A DNA stretch of 64,000 nt from Dysidea avara (GCF_963678975.1 NC_089280.1:13777280-13841279), one strand, 5' to 3'; positions 45,996 to 57,717 are shown, counted from the stretch's first letter. Numbers and translations are program-made. Notes: generated by a model from the sequence alone, not told the origin.

Positions 45996-46150
45996 CTGTC
46001 ATGCTACAACCGGTCCCCCCAAACCAGTTGCAGCAACCATACTTGGTCCCCCCAGACTACTTGCAGCACCGCAACTTGTCCCCCCCCCCCCCCGGGACAA
46101 CCTAGGCCGCCACAGTTGGTCCCCTTCTGCCATAAGTGGTCCCCCACTAA
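45996..46150. repeat. C-rich GGTCC repeat block
   Basis: Imperfect tandem phrases (CCGGTCCCCCCAAACCAGTTG, one base over in some copies; CTTGGTCCCCCCAGACTACTT; GTTGGTCCCCTTCTGCC) surround a run of 14 C. Related blocks occur at about 19376-19440 and 52565-52665. No coding frame. Confidence 0.55.
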
Positions 46151-48326
46151 CTTTATCATAGACTAGATCACAGGTCTTTGAGAAGGCCTAGGGCTAGACA
46201 CAAAGTGCTCCACTGTGCCGACCTGCAGCTGGCTTCTTTTATGACCTTCCACTGTGGCCTTACTAGTATGCGTACGATTGAGATACTCTAATAGAGCAGT
46301 CAGTCAATACTCTAATAGAACAGTCACCTAACATCTGCAATTGCATTGGTACATTTAGCCTGCTAAGGATAGCTTGCAAATGAAATGCATGTGATCTTGT
46401 GACATAATCATGCCATTCTATAGTTCATAATGTAGCTACACCTGCGTTTTATCCATCCTGATCTTCCATTGCCAAAGGCAATGGTACAACAAATACTTTA
46501 TATTGCAGCAAACAAATGTATATCAGCTTCACAGAGAATATTTATGGCCCAGAAATGCAGAGAGTGGTTTTCTCCAGACCTGAATTGATTCAAACTGTAT
46601 TTATTAGTGCATGCATATATATTTTTATATTTCACACCTTGCCATGCCCATGCACACCAGTGTTTATTTAACACTTATCTGTGGTCGCATGTGACTGAGG
46701 ACACATTCATGTTTTTATTGTATGCATAATATATGTACATTCTCTCATTGTTTCAGTGATGGTATCAATCCAATAATAATTATATAGCTAAACTGCTCAT
46801 GATTGGCACTTTAATGTCCCTATACAACTATTGATCAATGTAGTCCACATAAATGTAGTATGATTTAAACCACTCTACATCAAAATTTTTAGTCCTGCAA
46901 AAAGCTTTAACTTCTGGGGGGCACGGATCCCTACTCCATAATTATACTGATGCTCTCCCTTTTCCAAACCCTGGATCAGCCACTTAAACATTAGGGGTAA
47001 AAACACTATAGCTAGCTAGTACATATACAATTAAACTTGCAATGTAGCTTTATGCTGACAAGATAAATTACACATAATAACAAAACTTTAGCTGATACCA
47101 CTATTAGTAGCTAACTTTTAGTGTTCACAGTATTGAAGTTGATTGGTGCAATCCACTGGCAGAGCAAGAGGCTACTAGAGGTTTATGGGCTATGATACCT
47201 GAGCATATAATGTGTACTCACATCCACACATTACAGCTACAGTGCTATCTAAATGATGATGAAATGTATATTGGCTTAATACATAAATCATAAATGTAAT
47301 TATATGAAGTTCTTGGAAACGTTATACTATGGTGTTGACATTAAGCATGATTAAATTAGGAGCCAGATTTCCCTACAAGTACAGTAACATGTTCACTGAT
47401 CTCTTGCACAACACTATACAGTCCATGATGAGTTGATATCATAGTCATAAAGTCACCAGGAAGGTCAATGCCATCAATGTGTAGCAGTTGTAAACTGAAG
47501 CTGCAAATTAACAATATAGTAATTTCACCTGCTATAACTAAAGTACTTGAGCTCTTTACAGTTACTGACCATATATCCTGCACAGCCAAGGAGTATAATG
47601 CAAAAGAAGAGGATGTCATATATCAAGTACTACAGGATTCAAGAAATGTAAAGCATGAAAGTATGTAGCACTGACTCATTATCACAATAGTTTGAAACAG
47701 AAACATAATAAAATTCCAATACCACCTTTTTGTCCCAAAAATATCTTTTACTACTCAATCAGCTTGTCTTTATCAGTGACCTCAACTAGCTCCACACACA
47801 CACAAGTCTGCTGACAACTGCTAAGTAACAGTACTGAATATACAGTCAGTATCTGCTGTAATAGTACCTGATTTTCTACATACGTATAAGTCCTAAAATG
47901 TTAATCCTTAATTGCTGGTTGTCACAATCAGTTGTTCCAAGTGACTGAAAAGCATAAATCAAAGAATTAAAGTGAATAACAGATTCTAAAATGGAGAATC
48001 TACATAACTGTACAAATGATTTTCTTATTTTCAACCACAGCCAAGTCATGTTCAGTTGGTGAGTTAAGATTCATACCAGCATACACACTGCTTAGGCTAT
48101 ATAATTGCCAGAAAGGCATTTAGTAACTCACTGTCTAAGCCAACATCTGAAGTGAATTAATGGTTTTCACTATTGGTAGAACAACTGTCTAACTCATACT
48201 CCAGCCTAAATCAGAGTATAGAAACTAAACCATGTTTTATTTAGAACTGAGAAAACTAGTTCAACTGTTCAGTTGGTGAGTTAAGATTCATACCAGCATT
48301 GGAAAAAAATTGCATTATGTTAGCTA
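46151..48326. other. Non-coding stretch between RPGRIP1L and the FEN-like element
   Basis: It holds an inverted or tandem pair of the ACTCTAATAGAGCAGTC motif at 46276-46330, a C/G-rich MITE-like end near 46915-46985, and a 33-base direct repeat at 48050-48082 and 48267-48299 (GTTCAGTTGGTGAGTTAAGA start), spaced 217 bases. Short frames near 47.4-47.7 kb are not recognised. Confidence 0.5.
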
Positions 48327-51281
48327 TAGTGCAGCGGCATAGTCCAACATATCAAGCCTATTGTGCATTTTTTGATAAAAGCACCAAATTTGGTACATAT
48401 GTAGGGTAGCTAATACCTAATAATCATTTTTGGATATGAAGGCACTCACAAATGTACTCATGGTAGTCATAGCAACTGTTTACAAAATGACAGCTACAAA
48501 GCACACTATTTCTTGTTGCAACAGCTGAAAACTTTGCCACAACAGTATACAATAACCAAATAACATATAAACAAGTCAACAACTACACAATAACAATTAA
48601 GCAAACAAATTATATGCATAGAGAACACATGGCATCTATTCTAAATAGAACACTGTCAAAGCACATGGTACCTTTTCTAATAGAGCACTGTGCAGCTCAG
48701 CAGTTTTTAGTTTGTTTTCTTATTGAAAGTTCTAAAGTTAGCAGTTACAGAAAGGTTTTATTTGCATATGTATATATATTATGCATACAATATAATACAT
48801 ATTGCACCATTGATGGTGTAGCTATTAGTTTCATTGGACCCAGTGTTGCCTAGCTAGCTTGTCAACACAGCCATGTCATCCTCCAAGAAATTGACACTTG
48901 GGAAACATCTTCATCTCAACATCCATGCAGCTGGTACAAACTGGGAGCTTTGTGTTATATGTCAGGAAGTGACAGCAGAACTACTTATTCTCCTTTGAAT
49001 TCGACATTGGAAAGGGATATCAATCACTTGCTGAAAACCTAGTCAAATTTGATGAATTGAGAAAGTTACCAAGGACCTTGCAATTAGCTAGACAGACTGA
49101 ACGAAGGACACGGTATTGAAGCAGCTATGATTACCAAAAAGGCTAAGTGGCATAAGGCATGTAGGCTCCGTTACAACAACCAAATGCTACTTAAGAGCAG
49201 GAAAAAGGGAGCATCAAAGCCCAGAAATAGGTGATGCTCCATACAAGTGTAGTAGATTGCAGTCTTTACTTAAGTCTGGTGGAGAATTGTGCTTTTTCTG
49301 TGGTGAAGAAGGTGGTACTGATGGCCTACATGAGGTGACAACTTTTCAAGTGGACCAACATGTACTCAAGTTTGCTAAACTCACTGGAGACAGTTTTCTC
49401 TTGGTCAAACTGAGTTTAGTTGATATGGTAGCCTTGGAAACTAAGTACCACACCAAGTGTTTATTGGCTCTGTGAAGCATGATAAAGTGAGATGTTGAAC
49501 TCTTTGCAAGATTATGCATCAGCTGTCAGACACATGATGGAAATCTGGAAGAATTTTTCCGGTATGAAAATCAAGCATGTCCCCCATTGCTATCTGTTGC
49601 AGGAAGACTTCACCAAAGTACCAAAAGTGACATGCTAGTGTGTCTGGATTTCCTTTCTGAGGCACAGTCGAAGCACACAAAGTCTTCACTGTTGTCATTG
49701 ATGGAGCTGCTATTGTTCAAATGCTGAAGCCAGGTGCTGCAGAGACATTTGAGTAATACACTCATCAGGTCTTTCTCCCTTATATCTTAGGACAACTTCA
49801 ACATGCATCACGGCTAGATCTGGTGTGGGACAGCTATGTAGCTGACTCTCTCAAAGCAACAACCAGGGGAAAATGAGGAAAAGGAGTACATTGACGTGTT
49901 GCTGAATCTGCACCCACACCAGGAAACTGGTAAGGCTTTTGCATGTAGACCTCAACAAGAAAGAACTCTTTAGTTTCCTCTCAAAGGCACTTGTCGAGTC
50001 ATTCAAAGAGAGTAACAAAGAACTGGTTGTCACAGATGGGATTCAGGTTCTTTGTGTGCCACAACAAGAAGACATGGTCCATGCAGCCTAGAAGAGGCTG
50101 ACAGTTGCATGATCCTGCATGCTACACATGCTGCACAACATGGCCATCATCAAATATTAGTAAGTACTGTTGATGCAGATGTTGTGGTGTTGCCAGTTAT
50201 GGTAGCTGAAACTCTTCCAGCTAAACATGAAGTTTGGGTAGCATTTGTAGCAGGAAAAAATTCCGATACTTGGCAGTCCATCAAATTGCAGCTTGTCTGG
50301 AACCAGAGAAGTTACATGCCCTTCCTCTGTTCCATGCACTAACTAGGTGTGGCACAGTGTCAATGTTTGTTGGATATGGAAAGAAAACTGCATGGGCTGT
50401 ATGGAATTCATTCCCAGAACTTACTGATGCAGTGCTGGAGCTAGCACATGCACCAACTGAAATTTCAGAACAAGCTATGCATGTCATTGAGAGGTTTGTC
50501 ATCCTTATCTATGACCAAACAAGCACCTGCACTGATGTTAACCAGGCTAGGAAGAAGCTCTTTGGAAAGACAGCATCTGCAAAGAGAATTCCACCAACAC
50601 TCGCTGCTCTAGAGCATGCAGCATGTCAAGCGAGCTGCTGGTCATGTCTGGGGTCAAGCACTTACTCCAGACCTTGTACTTCCTTCTCCAAGTATATAGT
50701 TGGGGTTGGAATAAGTGGCCCATGTGAACCACACTGGACCACATTTCAAGAAGTATCGAAGACCTGTTATGAGCTGATCTGTTGTGGCTGCAAGAAAGGG
50801 TGTCATACCAACTGCAAATGCAAAAGGGCTGGTCTTCACTGCTCTCTGCAACTGTGAGGGAAAATGTCTGAAATAAAGTTCAATTTTGTATCACACATAG
50901 AGCTTGTAATATATTATTCTAGTATTTATATAACTACAATAATCAATTGTGCAGTAATTGTCTATTATGAATAAGATAAATGACTAATATTTGCATCATT
51001 CATGTAAATAAAGATTTAGCGTGATTCTACTAGAAGAAATGCAGTCATTTTTGTACAGAATTGCTGCCATGAACTTTTCATTGGTAGCAGCACTGAAATT
51101 CCTAATAGTGGTTTGAAATCATTTGTGTGGCAGCCATTTTGTAAACTGTTGCTATGACTACTATGAGTATAATTGTGAGTGCCTCCATATCCTAAAACAT
51201 TTTAGGTAATAATCTACATGTGTACCAATTTTGGTGCTTCTATCATAAAGTGCACAATACTTTTGGTATGCCGCTGCACTA
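48327..51281. mobile_element. 2.95-kb TIR transposon with FEN-like nuclease gene
   Basis: Inverted ends TAGTGCAGCGGCATA (left) and the complement of TATGCCGCTGCACTA (right) continue inward as about 170 bases of diverged inverted repeat (for example CACCAAATTTGGTACATATG against CACCAAAATTGGTACACATG, and AGTCATAGCAACTGTTTACA against AGTCATAGCAACAGTTTACA). The single decayed gene inside runs left to right. I cannot fix the target duplication; TA is possible. The superfamily is not one that I can name. Confidence 0.8.
48873..50857 (+). pseudogene. FEN1/XPG-like nuclease with C-terminal CXC cluster, decayed
   Basis: It starts MSSSKKLTLGKHLHL and has repeated stops and frameshifts. Blocks seen: a Cys-rich N-terminal part (WELCVICQE, then CFFCGEEGG with YHTKCL), then four acidic motifs in the order used by FEN1/XPG nucleases. 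These are VVIDGAAIVQML (Asp), LVWDSYVADSLK followed by basic residues (Asp), EEADSCMILHATHAA (Glu, Glu, Asp) and VSTVDADVVVLPVM (Asp-x-Asp). After that come FHALTRCGTVSMFVGYGKKT and, near the C-terminus, CCGCKKGCHTNCKCKRAGLHC, a tesmin/CXC-like DNA-binding cluster. The motif order is seen directly; the FEN assignment is inference. If right, this nuclease is the candidate enzyme that moves the element. Confidence 0.65.
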
Positions 51282-52560
51282 TTAATGGATTATGTATACT
51301 GTAATTTACCCATAATGTGTGAAAGCTTCATAAATTGTTATGACTAGACCACCCTCACTGTTACGGTAGGTTAGGATGATTACCGATCAAGTTAAATAAT
51401 TGCCAAATCTGAAAGCTCTACTTGATGTTCATGCAGCTATTAAAATTACTGCACCATTTTGCACAGGATCGTGGGTGTCACACAGTTATATAAGAAAGGT
51501 TTCACCATATTCACAACAATACTTCACAAAATTACTGACACACAATTCATCGTGAAGATCGTACTGGCCACTCAAAGTTGCAGGACTCTAAATTAAGTGT
51601 AAGTATATCTAATAAGTAAGTTAGTTATTGATCTGAGAGTTTTGAAATCTTATATGCTCTCTAATTTAACAATTTTATCAGGCATGCAGGCTGTTTCGCA
51701 GAAAGTATTTAGCTATGAACATTTATTCTTGAAAATGATATCTGGTATCTCGAGCATGCTGGTAAGTGGAGGTGGTAAATTGAGCATTACAAGTTACACC
51801 GAAGTGATGAGGGTTCCCAGAAGCTTTATTTGTAGCCTCTTCCAGAGATGCATCTTGTAGTGTTATCCTGTCACATATGTACTGCTGGCAACTACATGTG
51901 GATGACTACATGACACTATGACATGTCATCGCTCTTCGAATTGCAGTCCATCAATATCAAATATTGATCTGACCTACTCCGAGGGTCGCTTGGAATCTAG
52001 TGGCCTTATTTGATTGCTGGTCTTTCCAACTGTCCAGCACTTCAACACCTAGTGCTGGGGGTGGTGGCAAGGGCAGTCCATTTAGCCCGGGGAAAAAAAG
52101 TGATGACTGTTCTATTAAAGTATTTGATTGACTGCTCTGTTTTGTTTGTATTTTATTAAATGAAAGGGACAAGTGCCCACAACGCGTTGCACGAGGAATG
52201 ACGTGCAAAACAATACAATGTTCATATAGGTCATGCATTTCTCAAATTTCGCTTCAAGACTCGTATTTCGTGGAGGGCAGCGAGTTAGCTATGAACTTTT
52301 TTTTTTTTTTTTTACCCGGGCTTGATGGACTGCCCTTGCCTACCACCCCCAGCACATAAATGGCCTGTGCTGGACAAACCGGGACTTTCTTAGTCCACGG
52401 CAAACTGAGACTCTGCCCGAATCAGCTCCACAATTGGGGGAGTGAGTTATGAACTTGTCAATTCCCCCTGTAAAGCCCCACTTACTCCCGAGGGGGGGGC
52501 AATACATTGATAGGTGCATAACTCTATTGCTTAGGTAACGACTGGGAAGTTGATAGTGGA
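51282..52560. other. Non-coding stretch with SINE-like pair
   Basis: No gene recognised. Around 52020-52100 (plus) and 52295-52385 (minus) two copies of a short element face each other tail to tail. Both have GGCAAGGGCAGTCCAT, then a CCCGGG and an A or T run, which looks like a SINE 3' end. A third such end is at about 53740-53775. One GACTGTTCTATTAAAGTAT motif lies near 52105. Confidence 0.5.
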
Positions 52561-52776
52561 GATTTCATTGGGGAGACCAGTTGCAGCAACTTTGCATAGT
52601 CCGGCCGGACTACTTGAAGCGCGGTAGTTGGTCCGGCCGGACAACTTGGCGGCGGGGGACGTGGCAGTTCACTCGTACCTATGCTAAATTTCGTCTACTA
52701 CTACCATCGATGATTGAAGAGTTACTGGCTCATCTCGTGGCAAGTAATGTGATCAATTTTGATGATGAGGAAGAAA

Positions 52777-53628
52777 CAAGGGGTACGACACCTCTCCAAA
52801 TCACGTACGCCCTTCAGCTACCAACTGATCACAAATCAACAAAATCTCGAGCGGTATATTAAAACTGCTTGAAAATTACTCTCGAAAACATATTTCTAAA
52901 AAATACAAGCTCACAGTGATATACAATACTAGTTTTAGCTAATTATGAACTACTGTCCTTCAGAACACAGTAGCTACAAGGGGGTGTCACGTCGGCTCAC
53001 GCTGTAGGTAGATCTGCGACCGCGGTCAAAGTCTTGACCCGTGAAAATTTCACCTTGACCCTTGACTTGCAGCGTTTATCGTCTTTGACCTGTGACTTGA
53101 GCGTTTCTTGTCGAACTTTTGACCTCCACTTATTTCTCTATTTTCCTACACGCACCTGCGCTTGTAACCTAGTATAATATTTTCTTAGTGCGTGCTGCCA
53201 GCAGCTGGGAGAGAAAAGTTATCAAAATTACGGCGAAATGCCTGTTGGAGCTTTAAAACATCTTCTTGGAGATCCTTACTTCTTGTGAGTTACGTATAAT
53301 TCCGTAAACTTGATAATAGCTGCGTATAGTTTTCGATTGTGGGTTTCGAACCTTCCGTATCGTCTTGACCCTTGACCCACTGTAAGAGCTATTTTGTGGC
53401 CTTGACCGTTGACTTAGAGTTTGACCGCGGTCGCAGATCTACCTACAGCAAGAGCCTGAGTGACACCCCCTTGAGCTACGTAGCTAATAAAATCGCAAAA
53501 TTTATCACACTACGGCAATCACAAGTGAAGTTTCAAATCACAAATCCAATTTCAAATCACAAATCAGGTTTCAAATCACGAAATGATTTCAAATCACGTA
53601 CAGATTGGCGAAGGTGTCGCACCCCTTG
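52777..53628. mobile_element. Transposon alpha in NLR-B CARD exon
   Basis: Ends CAAGGGGTACGACACCT and, in complement, CAAGGGGTGCGACACCT. The exon bases GGAAGAAA are duplicated on both sides (52769-52776 and 53629-53636). It contains element beta and short TTTCAAATCAC repeats. Confidence 0.85.
52977..53473. mobile_element. Transposon beta nested in alpha
   Basis: Ends CAAGGGGGTGTCAC are inverted, followed on both sides by GTAGGTAGATCTGCGACCGC. Flanks share AGCTA (5 bases). The interior has several TTGACC/TTGACT phrases. Non-coding. Confidence 0.8.
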
Positions 53629-53640
53629 GGAAGAAAAATG

Positions 53641-53991
53641 CAATGGGTAGTCACTTCCATACCACCAGTTGATACACTTGCGACCGGAATCAAGAATTTT
53701 GATCGTCGAAATTTCGACTTGATCGCTTGATTACACTTACAAAAGTTTGTTTGTTTGTTTTTGTAACCCGGGCTTGATGGACTTTCAAAAGTGCCTTGAT
53801 TCTTGATAGTCTACCGTAAAATACTAGTAAATTATCGTATTGCTAAAGTTAGCTTTGAAAGGTGCTTATCGTCACTTTAGCGGACGTCTTGATCGCTTGA
53901 TTCACTGTACAAAAGCCCCTTGATCGCTTGATTAAATCTTGATCCCGGTCGCAAGTGTTTCAACAGACGGTACTGAAGTGACTACCCCTTG
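53641..53991. mobile_element. Transposon gamma in NLR-B CARD exon
   Basis: Left end CAATGGGTAGTCACTTCC and right end, in complement, CAAGGGGTAGTCACTTCA; ACACTTGCGACCGG is also mirrored inside. The interior has CTTGATCGCTTGATT repeats and a SINE-like tail. The flanks suggest a short TAATG-type duplication. Confidence 0.75.
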
Positions 53992-54101
53992 TAATGTCAC
54001 AAGCGACGTATTCGTCAAAGACTCGTGCTCTTTTAATGCCCATCCGTAAGGCATTGTTTGAAGGAATGTCTCGTCCATTTCATGAGCTTCTATACGAATT
54101 A

Positions 54102-54483
54102 GGCCACTCCAAATAAATTTCTGTTTCCCGTCCACCGCCCGCATCTAGTTACTGTCAGCTCTAAATATTCCATTATTCCGTATTCTTCCATTATTTCCGG
54201 TTATTCTAGCATACTGACAGGCTCAGTAAAAGCCATCTTGAAACAGTGACAGCTCACGTGTCAGCAGTACAATCAAGTCGGCACGTTTGTGCTATTTTCG
54301 CAACTTGAAAAGGAAGGTACAAGCTTAAGCATGCTTTTATGCAGCTTTTCTTGGTTGTGTCAGGCAAATAATGGCTTGAAAAACTGCCAATCTTATAATG
54401 AAGTAATGGAAATGGACCGCCCACCCGCATGCAAATATGCTTGAGTCCAGGATGGGAAACAGAGAATTTATTTGGAGTGGCCT
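54102..54483. mobile_element. MITE delta in NLR-B CARD exon, TTA target
   Basis: Ends GGCCACTCCAAATAAATT are inverted and TTA lies on both sides (54099-54101 and 54484-54486), which suits PIF/Harbinger-type mobilisation. Related copy at 44574-44855. Confidence 0.75.
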
Positions 54484-54779
54484 TAGCTATGCGATCATCA
54501 CAACACGTGGAGTGTATGGAGTTAGAGAAGCAGATTTGCTCAGAAATTAACTTTGACGAGAACACGGAAATCACGTCAGGTGAGATCGAGGGTGAGATAA
54601 TTCTGAAAACAGCCTGGTGTTACATTTTATAGGCATAGATTAGGCCACTACAATGAGATAACTTGTTTCTCATCAACTGCCCGCACCAAAATTTTCATTT
54701 GCTCATGCGCACTCATTAATATTGGATGAGATTGCAGCATGGCTTTTTTGAGTGCTGTGCATGGTATATTCATTTATTT

Positions 54780-55330
54780 ATTTTATTATTAATTAGCAAA
54801 GCCCACCAGGGGCAACACGCTAATGTGCATTACAAATCACAAATTATTTAGCTTATCTACAATGTTCTTAAAAGTGTCAAGGTGTCAATGTTATCAATTT
54901 TCAGGTTATTCCAATCAATAATTGTTCTTGGCAGAAAAGAATACTTGTATAAATCAATTCTGGATTGTAGCTGTGCAAATTTGAGGGGATTATTGGCATG
55001 AGTATATGATACAGGGGTTGGCTGAGGTAAACAATGATTTGGTAGCACCAGCAAGTTTCTCACAATCTTGAATTATAAGATAAGTCTATAGCATTCCTTC
55101 TCCTACTTTTTAAACTTGGCCATTGAAGGTAATTAAGCATATCTGTAATACTGTGTTGTTGACTGGATCTGTGCCATGGTTTATTAAGGACAAATCTAGC
55201 AGCTCGGTGTTGGATCATTTCTAATTTGCTAACTGTTGTTTGGTGATAAGGATAGTGGGTTTATCACGTAGAAAAGCACTATTTCCGTGGAAGACTGCAA
55301 TCCCATTGCAATACAGACACCGTTTATGAA
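54780..55330 (-). pseudogene. 3' end of a CR1/L2-like non-LTR retrotransposon
   Basis: On the minus strand the frame reads LANKLEMIQHRAARFVLNKP, then SITDMLNYLQWPSL with RRRN, and ends YKYSFLPRTIIDWNNL, the conserved tail after the reverse transcriptase in many non-LTR elements. It finishes in a short 3' UTR and ATTT/AAAT repeats near 54780. It lies in what would be the intron of NLR-B. Confidence 0.7.
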
Positions 55331-55569
55331 TTTTTAAAATATATTTTTTACTTCTGTGTTGATTAGAGTGCTTTCTGGAGCATCAACAACCACCAAGGTA
55401 TCAACAGTGAGTGCTACAGTGTACATTAGACTATACACTAGCATTGGTACCGTGACCTGCATGCCCTATGTGCAGGGCCATCATATCTAAGAATCATAGT
55501 AGCTTTAGTGTTGCTACTTCTGCCACAATCCTGCACAGCCCCTCCCCCTAATAAGACTGACCAGTCTAC

Positions 55570-55625
55570 ATGTGCTAAAACTGCTGCTGTTTGCTGTTGC
55601 TGCTGCTGCTACTACTGCTGCTGTA
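55570..55625 (+). repeat. CTG/CTA microsatellite
   Basis: Imperfect run of GCTGCTGCTACTACTGCTG type. Open frames here are repeat artefacts. Confidence 0.7.
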
Positions 55626-55888
55626 CTGGGGTATGGTACATGACCCCAAGACTGGTCGAACTCTCGTAAAGGACTTGAAAGCTTTGTTACTGAAGTTGAA
55701 GTTTGGAGTTTTACCTTCAGTGTGCACCAGTGCTTGGTGTGCACCAGTGCTTGGCGTGCTCCCTGCCAACAGCTAACCTAAAATAAAGGATTATACTGGT
55801 TTTGTACAAATATATACATGCTGGAATTTATAGCTATGGCTTGTGCAATAATGAGATAACCCGGCCGCCCGCGTTACTCGCAATTGAT

Positions 55889-57682
55889 TTTTTCTTCTCA
55901 TGAATTCAGTACTAAGTTTTGATGTTGTTATAAACAAAACAAACTATCTTGGACTATTAGTGACTGCTCCCAGTACATCATTGTATGGTACAGAGAAGTC
56001 TTACAATTTTCTCCACAAGACAGCACAAGGGTTTTGTGCAGCATGGCACATGTACATCTCTAAAATATTGTCCCCACAAGATCATCTGGATTGTATAAAC
56101 ACTTACTGGGATAGTGGTAGATATCAGATGGTGTGGAGGTTTTACTCTGGAATTACTGTACTGAATTGCAAGGAATTGTTAAGTTGCATACTACCACATA
56201 TGTTAGTTAAGTCTCATCATACTGAGAGGAGAATGTGTGACTTGTTAAAATATGTTTATGAAGCTCAAATAGTGAAGTGTGTCACGTTGTGGGGTATTAC
56301 TTGTGTGGTAATATTGACACCAGCACTTCTGGACCAATAATACATGCTATTAATTATTTCCTCACACAATACAATGGTCAAGTCCAAGAAATAACCATTG
56401 GTGAATTTGATTTTGATATTCAGAGATTACATGAATCAATGGAAAACTCAACACAACTATCACTGCATAATAACACCACCCTTATCCTTCAAGTTTTTAA
56501 TGTTCGAGTCTACAAATCAACTTTTAATTAAGATGTTGGAATTGCATTCTATTAATGAACTTCACCTTAACTGTCTATCGCAAGGTGCACATCAATTGGG
56601 TATTCAATTTTTGACACAGATATTCACTAGTAGTAATACCCTGCATGCTTTAGACATCAGTAGAACTACAATCAATCCTGAGTGAGCAACTTATTTGCAG
56701 ATCTGAGAAATGTTCAACTTCATTGCCTTAGAATGAAACATAGGTCCTAATGGAGCAGATAAGATATGTATAATGTTGTATCACAACAACTCTATTACTT
56801 CTCTTGATCTAACCAAAAACAGCATTGGAGATGATGGAGTAGAGAGATTAGTGCTTCATTTGAGTGTTTGCAACAAACTCCAACATCTTAACCTGAGTGA
56901 TAACAACATATCTGCAGTTGGTGCTGGTCACCTGAGAAGACTGATGGCAACTGATCATCCAACACTCGCCAGTGTTGAGTTGTCAGATAATCCTCTGGGA
57001 GATGAAGGAGTTCACATGATCTTATCATCACTGGCAGTCACAATGGAACACATTGGATTGAGGGAAGTAAACACAACATTATCTTCTAATCATATTATTG
57101 CTGCCACACTGGTCAAGGTTAAATCTATTAGTTTTGATCTATTTGATAGCTGCATGTGAAGATATCTGTGACAAATTGGCCAACACCACTACAGTGTTGA
57201 AGAAACTTGAAATAGGTGATGTGAGTGCTTCAATCAATTGTAACTGCTGCAGTGCTATCAGATGTAACAACAGCATTGAAAAGTTGAAACTCGATAACGT
57301 TACTGATAAGTGTGTAACAAATATTGCCAAGTTAATAGAGCAAAATCAGAAATTAACAGAAATGACATTAAGGATTGAGAGGTACAGACAGTCACCATCT
57401 GCACAAGCCACATTAGTAATAGCTAATTCCTTAACCGTCAACAAGTCTGTCAAAATGCTGAAATATGGTGATGAGTCAGTGAAGCAGCCAACTGTGTTAA
57501 AGTTTTTAGAACATTTGAAACAGGCTTATACAATAGAAGAAATAACTTTTGGAGTATCACTGGAGAATGATGATGATGATGAGTTCTTACAAAATATTGA
57601 GATGACTGTCCAACAAATTAACCACACGAGGTGTGTGTCCAATCTACTGAAAGTGAAAATTGTTACCTATCATGAACTTTAA
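55889..57682 (+). pseudogene. NLR-B NACHT C-terminus and LRRs, truncated and frameshifted
   Basis: Homology to NLR-A begins abruptly at TTCTTCTCATGAATTC and continues with FDVVINKTNYLGLLVTAPST, FLHKTAQGFCAAW, ILPHMLVKSHHTERRM and LRR units such as LQHLNLSDNNISAVGAGHLR. The part coding for Walker A and B is absent. Frame breaks occur near 56290, 56530, 56690 and 57130, and the end (MTVQQINHTRCVSNLLKVKI, stop at 57682) matches the NLR-A end. At the NLR-A frameshift site this copy has no extra 25 bases. Not functional. Confidence 0.9.
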
Positions 57683-57717
57683 GCTACACCTCTCCCTCAC
57701 TGAAAATAGCTATACTG

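Larger units (their letters stand above)
52668..54579 (+). pseudogene. NLR-B CARD exon, split by four transposons
   Basis: Three pieces match the NLR-A CARD exon in order: 52668-52776 (FTRTYAKFRLLLPSMIEELL, NFDDEEE), 53992-54098 (MSQATYSSKTRALLMPIRKA, GMSRPFHELL) and 54487-54579 (MRSSQHVECMELEKQICSEI, ending at a CAG|GTGAG donor). The gaps are transposons alpha (with nested beta), gamma and delta, listed separately. The 5' side, including the start codon, is replaced by a GGTCCGGCCGG repeat. On the strand opposite to NLR-A. Not functional. Confidence 0.85.

Noticed and set aside
48050..48299. CRISPR-like direct repeat
   Set aside because: Only two 33-base copies with a 217-base interval, in a eukaryotic context.
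53372..53650. 92-codon ORF as a gene
   Set aside because: Runs through the ends of elements alpha and beta; no protein features.
55514..55776. Ser/Leu-rich ORFs near 55.6 kb
   Set aside because: Produced by the CTG/CTA microsatellite.
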